Part shown: one piece after another, positions 47,480 to 59,514 of the stretch
Numbering within the stretch: position 1 is the first letter of the stretch
How the letters are laid out: each line of letters starts with the position of its first letter
Assembly (NCBI GenBank): GCA_903813345.2
Contig: CAIIXF020000009.1
Location: forward strand, 1,614,001-1,678,000
Direction: 5' to 3'
Source of the DNA: Owenia fusiformis
Lineage: Eukaryota; Annelida; Polychaeta; Sabellida; Oweniidae
DNA length: 64,000 nucleotides
Made by a program: the position numbers and the translations under genes
The notes under the pieces: model-generated
Databases searched by the model: none
Seen by the model: only the letters and a program-made list of their open reading frames with translations
Told to the model about the DNA's origin: nothing

Positions 47480-49340
47480 ATTAGGTAAGTAAACAAATTG
47501 GAACAGCCTAACGCTCAATCGGAAGTAGAAATGAAATAATCGATTGACGATTTTGCAATATTTTATATTTTATATCGTAATATAGACCCCAGAGCAGGGC
47601 TACTAGTTTCGAATACACTCCTTAGGTCTAGGCACAATAGCTTTCGAAAGAAAGAAAACGTTTGTGCCTAGACCCTGCGGGATGTGTTCGAAACGTTAAG
47701 CCTTGCTCTTCGGTCTATATTTCTTTAATACATTATAGGACAATAGGCTCCTTTTTGGCAGCGCTATTTTTATTTTCATACATCAATGAAATGGCAATAT
47801 CTACAGTTTCGGTATTTAATTTATACCAAATGTTGATAAATTGTTGATATATGTGATAATGCATATTGGAACTTGTATTTTAGTGATAACGGGTATCATT
47901 TCCAACATTAGAGAGCTTAAGCTAACGGTATGTTTTACATTTTTTACATCCAAAAAACTTGCTACTTAGTCTACTTCAAATGCCCGATCAACTTCAGAGC
48001 TGTGTTTAGAACGGGAGATTTGCATTATCTGGCAACATTCCTGGGGGACGATTGCATAGATTTTACATTTCACAAACCATAAGAATATCAAAAGTATGCA
48101 GCTAAACAGAAGAAGCTACACACAGGATATTCAATCTATTTAAAAAACTGAAAAGACAAGGATTTGAAAAACATACACTGAATGATAACATAGAGAAAGC
48201 AGTTACAAAAAAGAAGTCGATCTGCGAAAAAGTAACAAAACATGAAATAAAAAAACATTGGGAAGTAAAATAAAATGATGCAAATATAAACAAGAATACC
48301 AAGACTAAACAGTTTAACTGAGAATACAACAAAGGAAATAGAATAACTATAATGTAGCAAGGATGACAATTACAGAAAAAGAACAAATGAAGAATAAGAA
48401 TTGCTATATGGCTAATGTAGCATACCAAACCATTCTCCTTTACCTACGCTTACAATGCAGGCAGCAACCTTAAGACGTCCGTACCTGTCCGGGTGATATC
48501 TTAAATACGGTTGGCCCCATTTTGTTCATGTTTCGTAGACATGTGCTCTTTGGGAGTAAAAACTCTGCTCAAAAAGCCGATTTTCAAAATCTCCGCTTTT
48601 TTTTAAAATGACAGCCATTTAAGTGCCGATTTTACACAGTTATTTAGGTGCTGGTATTTATATAATTGTGATAGCAATATGTTTTAAATATAAAAAAAGT
48701 TATATCGGGCATTCATAAAGCTAGAAATGTAGATATCTAAGAAAAACATGGCAGCCATCTTGAAAATGGCAGCCTCTTCATGATGTTTTACGAATTCCAC
48801 TGGAACTTGTAAAGTAGTTTAGCGATTTTGTTCATATTTGATATTTGAATAATCATTAGCATGGCACGCTGTCCATGACATTTCGACTGGAAAGTGGTCA
48901 TTTTTTAAAAATGGCCGCCATGTACATGTATGTTATGTTGAAACTGAAACTTCTTATGACAATTTGGCTAGTTAGTGATCATTTTTAAAATGGTGGCCAT
49001 TTGTATGTAAGTTATTTTACGATTTTTGCTATAACTGAAACAGTAGTTGAATGATTTTGTAAAAATAGCAGCCAGGGCTGTTCGATGGGATTTGCTACGC
49101 CAAGACGTTGTTGTTATCTAGTTAAATGCTTGATTTTTATTCTCCCCTATCCCCAATTTCGCTATTTCGATGTATATGCCGTTCTTTGATAGTTCATAAA
49201 CCGAAATTATATCAGAACAATACTTGAACATCATCTCAACATAAACCACCCCTTACTAAATCACTAATTGGAATATGTTGAACATCTAATCTAATGCCAA
49301 TTTCGCGTTACATTGATTCCAATTGGATTAAACGATACCT
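47480..49340. other. Intron, nothing assignable
   Basis: Contains a loose inverted pair near 47575-47725 (around ctttcgaaagaaagaaaacg) and scattered aaatggcngccat words at 48730-49010. The minus-strand frames at 48.1-48.4 kb are low-complexity aromatic runs. Confidence 0.45.
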
Positions 49341-49364
49341 GCTATGTTTGAAAGTCACGCCTTA

Positions 49365-50734
49365 CCATCGCATAAGCAGGCGTCACCGTACAGCGTCAAA
49401 AAATAGCGGAGTACAGTTTTCTGTACGGTGACGCAAATTAACTGGTTTGAAGCAAAAACTATGACAAGGGTTTAAAAAAATTTATTTGATGAGAACTAAT
49501 ACGATTTCATGTGAAATAAAAACTGCATTCTCTTAGAAATGGTTTTAACTTTCTGATTATGATAAACGTTTTACGAGCACTGTTCTGATTTTTTCTGAGT
49601 GAATCGGCCCACATAATCGACCCAAGTGAAAAAAGGTTATTTTTCACATTTCGTTTGGTTATTATTTTCCCTGCCGTCTGAGAGTATGGATTATTCTTAT
49701 GAGAATATGTATTTGTTGACTACACATTTTAGAACGGGCGAAGATTCAGCAAACAACCATTCATTATGTATATTTAAAAAAGATCAAATTTGTACTGTGA
49801 CACACCAGCTGTACGGTGACGCTATGCTTTGATGAAGTAAATGAGACTAAGATTGTATGAAATGGAAACGCTGGAGTGTGATCATTTGTTCATATATAGT
49901 GCATGGGCGCTACAGTTCAACGATATCTTCCAACGCTTAATGGAAGGTTACTGGAAATGTATGATACGGTAAGAATCATGAAACCAAAATCTCAGTATAT
50001 TTGTTGCTATTTATTTTAAGCAAGTGATGTCAGAAGTATATCTCATGTGTACGTGTGACTTTTTAGGATGAAGATGCCATATCTTGCATGGGGTAAAGAT
50101 GGCTGTGTGGGCTATCTTTGTTAGTCATATGAGAAAAGCCTGGTTTAGTTCAAATGATTCCAAAGCATTACGTCAACTTTCAAATAGTAAATTCCATGAA
50201 AACTAAAAAATCAAAATTAATACTTCCTGTCCGCCATCTTAAATGCGAAGGTGACGGCTGTAACCTTCGCTTGATACTTACCAGTGATAATGTTCATGTA
50301 CATGTAGATCTGACGCTTCTTTACCTCTTGTTCGAACAGTAAGCTTAGAGCACTTCATAAAATCTAAGGAATCGTCACCGTACAGCAGATGCGTCACCGT
50401 ATAGTTCTGATCTTTTTTAAATAAATACACTGAATGATTATTTGCCGAATATTCATCTGTTCTAAAATGTGTAGATAACAAATACATATTCTCATAAAAA
50501 TAATCCATACTCTCAGATGACAGGGAAAATAATAACCAAACGAAAAGTGAAAAAACAACATTTTTCTCTCGAGTCGATTATGTGGGCCGATCCAGTCAGA
50601 AGAAATCCGAGCAGTGCTCGAAAAACTTTTATCATAATTAGAAAGTTAAAACCATTCCTAAGAGAATGCTGTTTTTATTACACCCGAATTTTTTTGACGC
50701 TGTACGGTGACGCCTGCTTACGCGATGGTTATGC
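49365..50734. mobile_element. Long-TIR element with repeated GTCACCGTACAG motif, 1.37 kb
   Basis: The arms (about 49365-49820 and 50374-50734) are reverse complements with modest divergence. They start ccatcgcataagcaggcgtc. The word gtcaccgtacag or its complement occurs about six times (49383, 49423, 49811, 50374, 50391 as a variant, and 50700), near the arm ends. The centre (49830-50370) has no recognisable gene. Mirror-image open frames in the arms are the same sequence read twice. Confidence 0.75.
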
Positions 50735-51268
50735 GTGAAAGTGCAAAACTCCAGTTCTAGAAATGATTTTACTTCGAATTTAGGTTTTATTTAGAAGACA
50801 ATATAATATTTTTTAAATAAGCGAAGAATACTTTGCACTACATATATTTGAAAGAGAATTGACAATTTATCACAAAATGGCAGAAATGTTCACCCCTACA
50901 TATTGGTCACATTGGCCTCGATTCGACCTTGAATTGCTGGGGGGAGGGGTTCTTATCCCCCGCCCCTTGCGACTTAATGGTATAAGCGCTACGTTGCAGA
51001 CATTAGTGTTAAACATATTTTGAACGTTCTTAGAGAAAGACAGATCACACAAAAAAAACATTTCTTACTTCTTAGTTAGTGAAGAAGATACAATGAGCGA
51101 CAAATTTACAAATTGCCACTTCGATATTGTTTCCAAAAGAACACGTAGTAAGGTACGGAAATAGTCGTGAATCACGTTGAAGAAGATAGTATAGTTCTTA
51201 TTGGTTTGTCCAAAACGACTTCATGGACACAGCTTATGTACCAAATAGTTTTGCTGATACTTCCTTAG

Positions 51269-51388
51269 ATACTAATGAATGCGAGGCTGCTCATCACTGT
51301 GAGACAAGTGAGATCTGTATGAACACTGTTGGCAGTTACACATGTCAATGTGCCCCTGGGTTTAAAGCCACTATAAGAGGATGTGAGG
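51269..51388 (+). CDS. EGF-like module exon 8 (calcium-binding type)
   Basis: A 120-nt, phase 1-1 exon of 40 residues, with cysteines at 5, 11, 17, 26, 28 and 39. It starts D-T-N-E-C and has M-N-T-V-G-S-Y-T-C-Q-C between C3 and C5, an excellent cbEGF match. The acceptor is cttccttag and the donor is G|gtgagt. It is the last EGF module seen in the window. Its D-T-N-E-C opening matches exon 1, and its cysteine spacing matches exon 5. Confidence 0.88.
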
Positions 51389-52359
51389 GTGAGTTATTGT
51401 TGATAGGACCGTCAATGTGAAAGAACTACTTATTAAGCCAAATAGATAACGTCAGAAAACTCTGAAGGTCTCAAGAACACTAAATGACTATCCAGTGAAC
51501 ATTATGAAACTTCATTTAAAATATTGATATGTATCGTTTCAGACAGAATTGTAAAATCTTTATCACCGTAAAGCTTCAAAGATGTTGGATTTCTATACTA
51601 TTTATGCTGTGGTTATTTTGATGTACTTATCTATATAGAAAAAACAAAGTGACAATTAAGCATATATTTGACAGAGAATCATTTTGCATCTTGTCATCGT
51701 GTCCATGTGCCACAGCAAGTTCATTAGGTGCTCGATTCTTTATAGAACATGCTCTAGGGAATGATTTCTACTTTTAAAGACCACAAATACACATCTGCAG
51801 ATACCAACATGAAAAAGCCTTAGGTCCTGATCTCCTTTTTTACAACACTAAAACGTAAAACATAGGAAGGTTGTCATAACATTTTAAAAAATATAGTTGC
51901 TTTTCCCATGGCATAAAAGGTCAAATTGTTTGCCTTATTCATATGTTGCGGTTCATGGCCCAGTGTTAAGTCAACGGACCCAATCAGAACGATCTGTTTC
52001 GTCACGTGACAAATTATTTAAAATGTCTGAAGTAATATCGCATCGTTGATTGGCCGATTCAACTGCAAAGAGGCGCAATATTGAGAGTGAAAACAGTTGT
52101 TTTTTTACACAGTGGTAGGTTAAATCGGGAAGATTTATCAAGGTAAGGTTGGAACAATCGAAACCTTGTGAATCAAGGTGATTTTGAAACTCATAATAGA
52201 AACCGATGTATCTTGTTTATGACGGGTAGATGAGTCCTACATGAACTGAACAGGTCGGTGTCACTCGTTTCATTTCATTATACAACCATTGTACCCAAGC
52301 AAATATTGTATTTTAAGGTCACTGGATAATTGAAGGAACTCAGACACTAGAGAGTATCA

Positions 52360-54420
52360 CATGCTTTTTAAAGTTGTTCCGAAGAAAGACAAAAGTATTC
52401 CCTAAAAATTGGAGGCCAATTACTCTATTGAACATCGACTATATGAAATAGGTACAAAATCAATTGCGAATAGGATACGTAAAACCTTTACATCTATAAT
52501 TAATGTCGACCAATCTGCTTATGTAATGGATAGATACATAGTGGAAAATATTAGACTTAAAGAAGATGTTTTAAAATTCACCGACCAAGTTAACATCCCT
52601 TGCTTACTTCTTCAAATTGATTTTAAAGCGGCTCTAAGGTCTGTGGAGAGAAAAATGGAGAAATCTTACCTTTTCTGAGCTATCGGGGTGAAGTTTGGTC
52701 CAACATCTTCTTCCTTATTCCTATTTTATAAAAATGTATGCATATGGCAATATTCATCAACCAGTAGAACTGGCAAATCGTTTGGAATCTACAATTCCAT
52801 ACAAGGAGTCCCACTCATAGATTTTTCAAATTCTTTCCAAGTCGACGTCGAAACACCTAGCGGGTGAAATTGAAACTAATTTTTCTGGCTGCTCGAATCG
52901 ATAAAATCTCTGATAGTGTGAGTCGTTTTATGAAATCTTTCTGATAGAAAACACTTAATTAATATTAGAAAGCATTATATGTTGAATCCGAAGCGTAATC
53001 TGAAATAAAAGTGAAAAAAATGGCGGACGTCGAAGGAGAAATTATGACGAAGAATTAGAGGATTTTCCTTTGCCATTATCGATCGTTATAAGGTATGTGC
53101 ACAAATTCTAGTAGCATACATGGAAAATAGATACATTTTTAAAAGCAACAACATATTCAAAGCTTTCATTTTACGATAGGCCCAGGATCATTGGATACGA
53201 CTCGGCAATCGATACTCCCACTTTAAAATTTCAATGTCTGCGGATGATACAACTTTTTTTTGTACTCCAAAGCATCAACCGAAGTAGCCCTTCAAATGTT
53301 GAGAACCTTTTCAGAAATGTCTGGCCTCAAGGCCAATCTTCAAAAATAGGACGTTAATGGTTAGGACAATTAAATACAAATCCTCCACAAATTGTTCCCA
53401 AAAATCGTGTATCAGAAATTAAAATTAACAAGGAATCTTCACACTCGGAGTGTGGTAGCCATAATATAGATTTATAATATATAGTATATAATATATAATT
53501 TGCCCCTAAAATGAAAGCTATAGAAACGTATTTAAAATATGGGAACGGAGGAATCTTAGCCTTATAGGGAAAACATGTCTTGATTAAAGCTCTAGCCATT
53601 TCAAAAATCATTTACAAAAAGCATCGATCATACTTGTACGAAAGCAAATCATCAATAAAATTCAAAAAATCATTAACAATTTTCTGTGGAACAAAAAACC
53701 TCCACTTATCAGTAATTTAACAACCAAAAAAATAGAAAAGGGTGGGGTCAAAAGTTTTAATTTCGAGTCGCAAATAAAAGCATTACAAATTCAATGAGTA
53801 AAACGGTTATTCCAAAGCAAACCTTGCAAATGGAAACAATATTTTACAGTTTCTTTCCAAATCTACAGCCTTAGACAATCTTTAATATAAATTTCCAGTA
53901 GAATCCTTGGCTAAACTAACTATAGATAATCCTTTACATTGAGAATTATATTTTTTAGATTATATGGTGCTATCTTATAGTCAATAGAATGTTGTATTGT
54001 TAAATGTTGTAAAAGTTGTTTTGATGTTTTGTTGGATGAAAAACATATTAAGCAATCGCATGAAAAAACTCCCCAATACAGTCGACACAAATATGTTGAA
54101 TTGGAATCAATGATTATTCAATCGCACATCCCATTGATTTCCCTTGGTTTTTACAATAAACTCTACCTTTAAAAACAGACTGGTTCACTTGTAGATCAGA
54201 TTTTCCCTTGATTTCTGTTTCATTAAACCCTAATGTCTGCAGGTTGTGGGCGTGGGGTCAATCTGACTCCTTCCTTGATTTTCCAACGGCACTTATTGCA
54301 AATATTTTATTGCGTCTCCTTTAATCTTTTTTTGAGTTTGAGCCGTAGATATAAGAAACTTTTTGAAGTTAAAACCAAGTTGATTAGGGACAAAGGGAAA
54401 ACATCACAATAGTTGGAACA
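52360..54420 (+). pseudogene. LINE retrotransposon, 5'-truncated and broken
   Basis: Reverse transcriptase blocks of an L1/Tx1-like non-LTR element occur in order. They are P-K-K-D-K-S-I-P, K-S-I-A-N-R-I-R-K-T, Q-S-A-Y-V-M-D-R-Y-I-V-E-N-I-R-L, L-L-L-Q-I-D-F-K-A-A (catalytic Asp block), G-V-K-F-G-P-T, then after an insertion M-S-A-D-D-T-T-F-F (the A/Y-x-D-D block). Downstream come L-I-G-K-T-C-L and F-L-W-N-K-K-P-P, the usual C-terminal landmarks. Frameshifts and stops occur throughout, and no endonuclease domain is present upstream. It lies in the intron after EGF exon 8. Confidence 0.8.
52825..53170. other. Insertion within the LINE, with exon-1-like sequence
   Basis: The segment between the G-V-K-F-G-P-T and A-D-D-T blocks is not LINE. 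It holds aaaaaaatggcggacgtcgaagg, an open start M-A-D-V-E-G-E, and in a neighbouring frame Y-D-E-E-L-E-D-F-P-L-P-L-S-I-V-I ending at a gtatgt donor-like site (about 53095). It resembles a copied first exon of a host gene with a 2-nt frame break. The source is unknown. Confidence 0.35.
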
Positions 54421-54618
54421 GTGTGTCAATAAAATTGAAATTCATGAGATATTGATTGTTACCTTGTTTCTAATACTCTAGAAATCACAACAATATGATT
54501 ATTGCTCTGTTTGATTAGATATCTAGATAATCATTTAGCATATTGAATTATTTTTCCAAAATACTATATTTCAAGAAAATCGAGCAACCATTGACAATGT
54601 TATAGTTATAAAAGCAAA

Positions 54619-55113
54619 ACAGGAATCCGTTTTTGTACCCTCCGTAGTAACGAACGTTCGCAATTCGTAAATTCGTAATTATTTAAAAAGTTACGAATGA
54701 GTTTTTAAGAATTCGTAAAGTTGCGAATGGATCATTTTTGTACGGTTTCGTAAGTCATTCGTAACTTTCCAATCGTTAAGAGAAAGAATTTACGAATAGG
54801 TTGACGTCATATTCCACAGTTGTAAGGACAGATAGTACAACAAACAGGGTTGATCAAAGTAATAAAACCAAAGTCATACAATAAGAACTTTATAAAAATA
54901 AAGATTCCATGAAAAGTACTAAATTAGATATAGAAATAGGTTGATAATACGTTGATAACGGTGTTGCCCTTTGTGTTTTCTGATTTAGAATGACAAAACG
55001 TCACAAATCACAATATAAATGAATGAACGAAGATGCAACTTTGTTAAATTCGCAAATAAAACAATGGATTTACGAACGTTCGTTAGTAAGAACGGTACAA
55101 AAGCGGGTCCCAG
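54619..55113. mobile_element. Foldback MITE, about 0.49 kb
   Basis: The ends ccgtttttgtaccctccgta and the complement of cccgcttttgtaccgttctta both run on into gtaacgaacgttcg / taacgaacgttcg. The interior has many forms of ttacgaat and attcgtaa. No coding content. Confidence 0.7.
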
Positions 55114-55437
55114 GTTAATTGCAAAGTATTCGCGAATCGTGTTCTCTCCACGAATTTAAGAGATAAATCTTTTTTCAAAAAAGGATGGCTGTATCTTTGT
55201 TAGTCATATGAGAAAAATATTTTCACTTTGGACTAACAAAGAGTAAAAATGGCTGTATCTTTGTTAGTCATATGAGAATATATTTTCTCATATGACCCAA
55301 AAATTATCAAAATTAATCAAATCAAGTGTATCTTGTTTCTATTACATAAGCTTATTTAGCTTTGCTATTTTTATATTAAATTACCCAATTCCTTATTCAC
55401 AAAAAAACAATTTGCTTACTATCCCATTTGCTTTCAG

Positions 55438-55476
55438 CCAACAATGCCATTGTTGAGCCAGAATTGGACACAGCTG
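55438..55476 (+). CDS. 39-nt linker microexon
   Basis: This is a 39-nt segment between ttgctttcag and G|gtgagt, both strong splice signals. It is phase 1 at each end and encodes 13 residues (A-N-N-A-I-V-E-P-E-L-D-T-A), in frame with exon 8. It has no cysteine. A short acidic linker after a run of EGF modules is plausible, for example leading to another domain or a membrane stalk. It is too short to prove by coding content, so the evidence is its splice sites and phase match. Confidence 0.55.
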
Positions 55477-56283
55477 GTGAGTATATGAAATAGTAGCATA
55501 ATTTAGTATGATATTGTTGTCATCGTTTTTATGAAAAACAATTAAATAGGATTCACAGGCAATGGCGTTTTATCATTCTATTTCTGATTAACACATGCTT
55601 ATCGTAGAAGTTAATAAGATTTGATCATCAAGTAGTGATAATTATTTAGAACATGGAACATCTTTATAATCAATCGAATCGTTCAAATGAGCTTTGTTGA
55701 GGTTTATGTCCTGTTGCAGAACCCCTGTTTCAAAACGGTGCACCCCTGTTTCAACACGTTGAAACTTTATAATTAACTCTATTAGAACTTTTGAGGGGTT
55801 GGGGTCATAACCATCAAAAGTAAGCAATCCAATATCCTTCCCGGGAAATTTATTACTGCAAGCTGTTTTCGTCCAGTGCACACTCGGTACGAAAATTAAT
55901 ATCATGAACACAACGAAGTAGCATTATACTACAAAATCAACTTTTTCAAGCATATCTCATGCATGTACTCGTGTGTATAATCAGCATGCCCTTCAATATT
56001 ATATAAACCAGGCTATTCAAGTGCTACATACATACTCAGATCACATGTCTTAGCAAGACTTCAAGAAATGGGCGAGAATGGGTTCATAAGTGTGTTTAGA
56101 GAGAGAGGGTGAATAGGCATAAGAAGTGTATAGCTAGAGATGGACATTATGTTGAATAGCTTATTTTCATAACAATGGGACTTTAGGACTGTTTTTTATA
56201 TTGTATCTGTTGTATTTGTGGTAGTAATAGACCTGGGACTATGAATAAAGCTATCAGAAAGAATAAATATGTTTTGGAAAGTT

Positions 56284-56360
56284 GTGACGTAAACAAACTT
56301 GCCCCGCCTTTTTGTTGTTTCGGTTGCTATAGCAACCACAACTCTGGCCAATCAAATAGA
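56284..56360 (+). promoter_or_regulatory. Cluster of X-box, CRE-like, GC-box and CCAAT words
   Basis: Within 75 nt are tgacgtaa (CRE-like), gccccgcc (GC-box), a perfect palindrome ggttgctatagcaacc (RFX X-box) and ggccaatca (CCAAT). No transcript start or gene is identified downstream. The DNA after 56420 ends in a mariner-type ggacaccctgta, so the site could belong to a transposon. Confidence 0.35.
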
Positions 56361-58067
56361 AGACGCTTTAAATTCACAGAACAAAGGTAAAAAGGTTAGG
56401 GCTACAAACCCTGAAAATTTCATCAGGATTGGTGCAATATTAAGAAAGTTACAATATCTTTCACCTTATTTATTGGACACCCTGTATGTACACTATTTAT
56501 GTGTGTACTACATGGGAATACGATTCCCTGGGAAACAAAACACAAACACTTTTTATATGTTCAAAATGAGCCATTTGATCGATGCATACACTTAATAGCT
56601 CATTAATAACATCTACAAAGTATATCTAATAGTTATTTTCTATTTCAATGGTGAAACTTGCCTGTTTACGATTATACGGGAAATCAACATGGGACGAAGA
56701 TTGTTCACCTTCCTGACTTACCTCTGAAGCCTGTACCTTGTAATCTCTTTATATAGGTTAGCAAGAGCGCTGCGCCGGTGCAGTTTTAAACTTTTGCGCA
56801 CACTTAAGCATATGTACCTTCTTTCAAGGCAGTGTATGTGTTTAAGCTTTGCGTCTATGCCTATGGCAATAATCTGCAAAAGGCTAATAAGTTCATATAA
56901 AACAGATATATAATCTAACAGTGACAGAATTTGAATAGAATATAATTTAAAACCTTAACATCTAAAAATAGATCTATTGTTTTACAACTCATTTGAAATT
57001 GAAAGGAACCTTTCTGGTTTGCCCATGTACCTCCCTAGGAAGTCCCTTTATATTGAGATACCCCGGTAAACAGGATCTTAAGAGGTTCTGGACAAATCAT
57101 TTGATTCTGGACTTGTCATATTTTTTTTCAACGAAAAATCACATCCAAGGGTTGAATTTTTATTAGCTATTTAGAGAGTGAGTCCTGCCTAGTATTAATT
57201 TCAATAAAAAAGTTAAAATAGAACCCTATTTGAGAGTCAATCTAATACTTACATTACTTTGATAAATTAAGGCAAATCCTGAAATATTTTTAAAGTGCGT
57301 TTTTTAATGAAATATTATCCAGCAAGTATTTAAATGAAACGGTCTTATTTAAATACAAATCATAACATGATATTTTTCATGAAACATTTTTCAATGAAAT
57401 TCAATTGAAGGGTCAAGATAAAACGAGCTAATTTAGGTGAAAACCCTTACATGATGATGTGTTTTCATAACTTCTTTCATAAAATTCCTTCAAGGGGTGA
57501 AGATAAAATGATCGAATTTAAGTGATTTAAGGATCACGAGAATATGTTTTCTTTGATATTTTCTATGAAATCCCATCCAATGGTCAAGGTAAAATTTTGA
57601 TTTTGATTTTGATTTGGTCACGTGTTCGAAAGATCCATATAAGGCCCATAGAACCATATAGGAACGTCATTTTGAATGTCACGTGATAGATCCATATAAG
57701 GCTTTTGGAACCATTTATGGAAAGATGAGGGGAAGCCCCTGACACCTGTTTCACGATTTTTATGCACTTCATTATTGTACCGAAGTTTGCCGATTCGATT
57801 CGTCGTATTTCGGAATCCTGGTGACAATTTTATACTCCATTGGAGTATTTTTGACCTACTTCTTATGACGGAAATTCCCGAACCTTGTTCGGATTAATCC
57901 GGATTTTCTGACCTACCTTATCTACCGAGATTTCACGAGTTAACATTCGTCTCATTCCGGAATCCTGGTGACAATTTTATACTCCATTTTGCCCTACTTA
58001 TTATATCTTGACAACAAGCAAATCAAAAAGTTCGACATGGACGGGTCTCGATAAACTAACCTAGACT

Positions 58068-58125
58068 ATGGAAGCCAGGCACGCTAACCATTAGGCCAAC
58101 GAGCTACCGATATGAAAGAACAAAA
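58068..58125 (-). tRNA. tRNA-like module in the left arm
   Basis: On the minus strand, ggtagctcgttggcctaatg is followed by gttagcg (A-box type), and gatcgagacc approximates a B box. The anticodon loop is oversized and the acceptor does not pair, so it is a tRNA-derived promoter-like piece. The mirror copy is at 62990-63060. Confidence 0.3.
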
Positions 58126-58204
58126 GTATTATATATTTATACCGAGCGTCAATTCAAAATGATCCTCACTTTTGTCTCCACTTAAATACGACTTGTCAGT
58201 TGTA

Positions 58205-58277
58205 TCCAGAATAGTAGAACGCCTATGGCGCTAGTGAATAACCAAGTGCCAGGTGAGTGGTTCGTATCCCTCCGTGA
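58205..58277 (+). tRNA. Second tRNA-like module in the left arm, opposite strand
   Basis: tatggcgctagtgaataacc (A-box type) is followed by gtggttcgtatccct, one mismatch from the B box. No full cloverleaf forms. The mirror copy is at 62823-62893 on the minus strand. Confidence 0.3.
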
Positions 58278-59514
58278 TTTTTGTTTTATTAAATACGACA
58301 GAAAGGAGCAAGGTGTAGGTTGAAAACAAGACGTTAGTTTGTTTCAAAACAGTCTGGAAGCATTAATCTCTGATAATTTAAGGTTTTCCACTCCTGAAGG
58401 GCCTCTAGATCTATGAAATTCAATAATCCACTCAGTAAAAATACGATTTCTCTGCAACCTGATGTCCAATCAAGATCATTCAAATATATATGTGTTCCTG
58501 ACACGTTTGGGCGTCCGGGAATAAAATTGCTTGTGAAAACTATTTACAAAAGTGTTCCAGAGACCCTTACCTACTTGGCTAAGGTTTTATTTGAAGATAC
58601 ATTGCCTTATTAGCAGGTAGAGGGGCATACAGAACACAGAAGCAAATGCTATGTTGAAAATTTTCTATATTTCAATTTGAACCTGTGTTTACATGTCACG
58701 TAGGCCAGTGTTTTATATGGGGATTATATGTACTTTCCTTGTTTACATGAACGTAAATCATTACATGAAATCTGCATTCTTCTGGGTTTAATCTGGGTTT
58801 GTATTGTCTTATTGGGGCTTTTCGACTTTAAAACAAACCCTACCTAAATGGATTGTGTCTCGGGAACGTTTTTGTTAATAGTTATTATAAACAATTCTGA
58901 AAGAATATCACATATTTTTGTCTTCCCGATTTCAGTCATGAATTACGTCAATTTCTCGTGCAAACATTGGGTAGACGTTGTCATAACCGGATGCCCGAAC
59001 GTGTCAGGAACATATAGATACTCGAATGATGTTGATTGAACATCAGGGTTGAGAGAAATCGTAATTTTACTGAGTGGCTTCACGAAAAAATAAGCAGCAC
59101 TTTAGGCCACCTAAATACAACTCGTCAGTTGTATCCAGTTGGAATCCCAGCGTTATGTTTTTAATTATATAGTTGTGCTTTGATTTTACGCTGAAAACAT
59201 TTATAACTACGTCAACTTTATATTAAAACATTTATTATCTTTTCAGTTGTATTAAAATGTAAAATATGATATATGTCAGCTTATTGCTTTCTGGAAAACA
59301 GTCAAGGTTTAAATTTGGTACAATGAATCAGACACTCATGTAAATCGACATGGTTATAACATTGAACTCAATGCAGTAAATTAGTTATTTCTATGAATCA
59401 CAGCGGGATTGGTTTCATTTTATATGATTACCAACTCTGGCGGTTTTTTTTGTAAATGCTTTTGACCGCTGTAAATGTGAAACTGATACAGTATTATTCA
59501 ATTGTTTTATGTCT

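Larger units (their letters stand above)
15450..55476 (+). other. Span of a multi-exon gene for a multi-EGF-domain protein (partial at both ends)
   Basis: Eight exons (15.45, 16.31, 19.34, 26.31, 28.91, 32.01, 33.99 and 51.27 kb) each encode exactly one EGF-like module, and a 39-nt exon lies at 55.44 kb. All are on the plus strand, begin and end in phase 1, and are multiples of 3 (total 1065 nt, 355 codons). Introns run from 744 nt to about 17.2 kb and are full of transposons. No start codon, signal peptide, transmembrane segment or stop is assignable, so the gene continues beyond the visible exons. Chains of calcium-binding EGF modules are typical of secreted matrix proteins and receptor ectodomains such as the fibrillin, fibulin and stabilin types. 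The visible modules do not allow a choice among them. It could also be two neighbouring genes, since the gap from 34.1 to 51.3 kb is long. Confidence 0.75.
57121..58372. repeat. Left arm of a 1.25-kb inverted repeat
   Basis: This pairs with 62721-64000 almost base for base (for example gattttgatttggtcacgtg against its complement near 63530). A 35-nt piece present in the right arm near 63110 is missing here. Each arm also contains a direct repeat of cctggtgacaattttatact. The arm may extend left of 57121, but the partner leaves the window. Confidence 0.9.

Noticed and set aside
48102-48428. 108-codon minus-strand frame resembling a membrane protein
   Set aside because: Phe/Ser/Cys-rich low-complexity reading of A-rich DNA, with no conserved pattern or splice context.
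53354-53611. 85-codon minus-strand frame
   Set aside because: Antisense shadow of the LINE C-terminal region.
56299-56595. 98-codon frame downstream of the X-box as a real gene
   Set aside because: It begins at a non-ATG codon, and its middle runs through a mariner-type end (ggacaccctgta).
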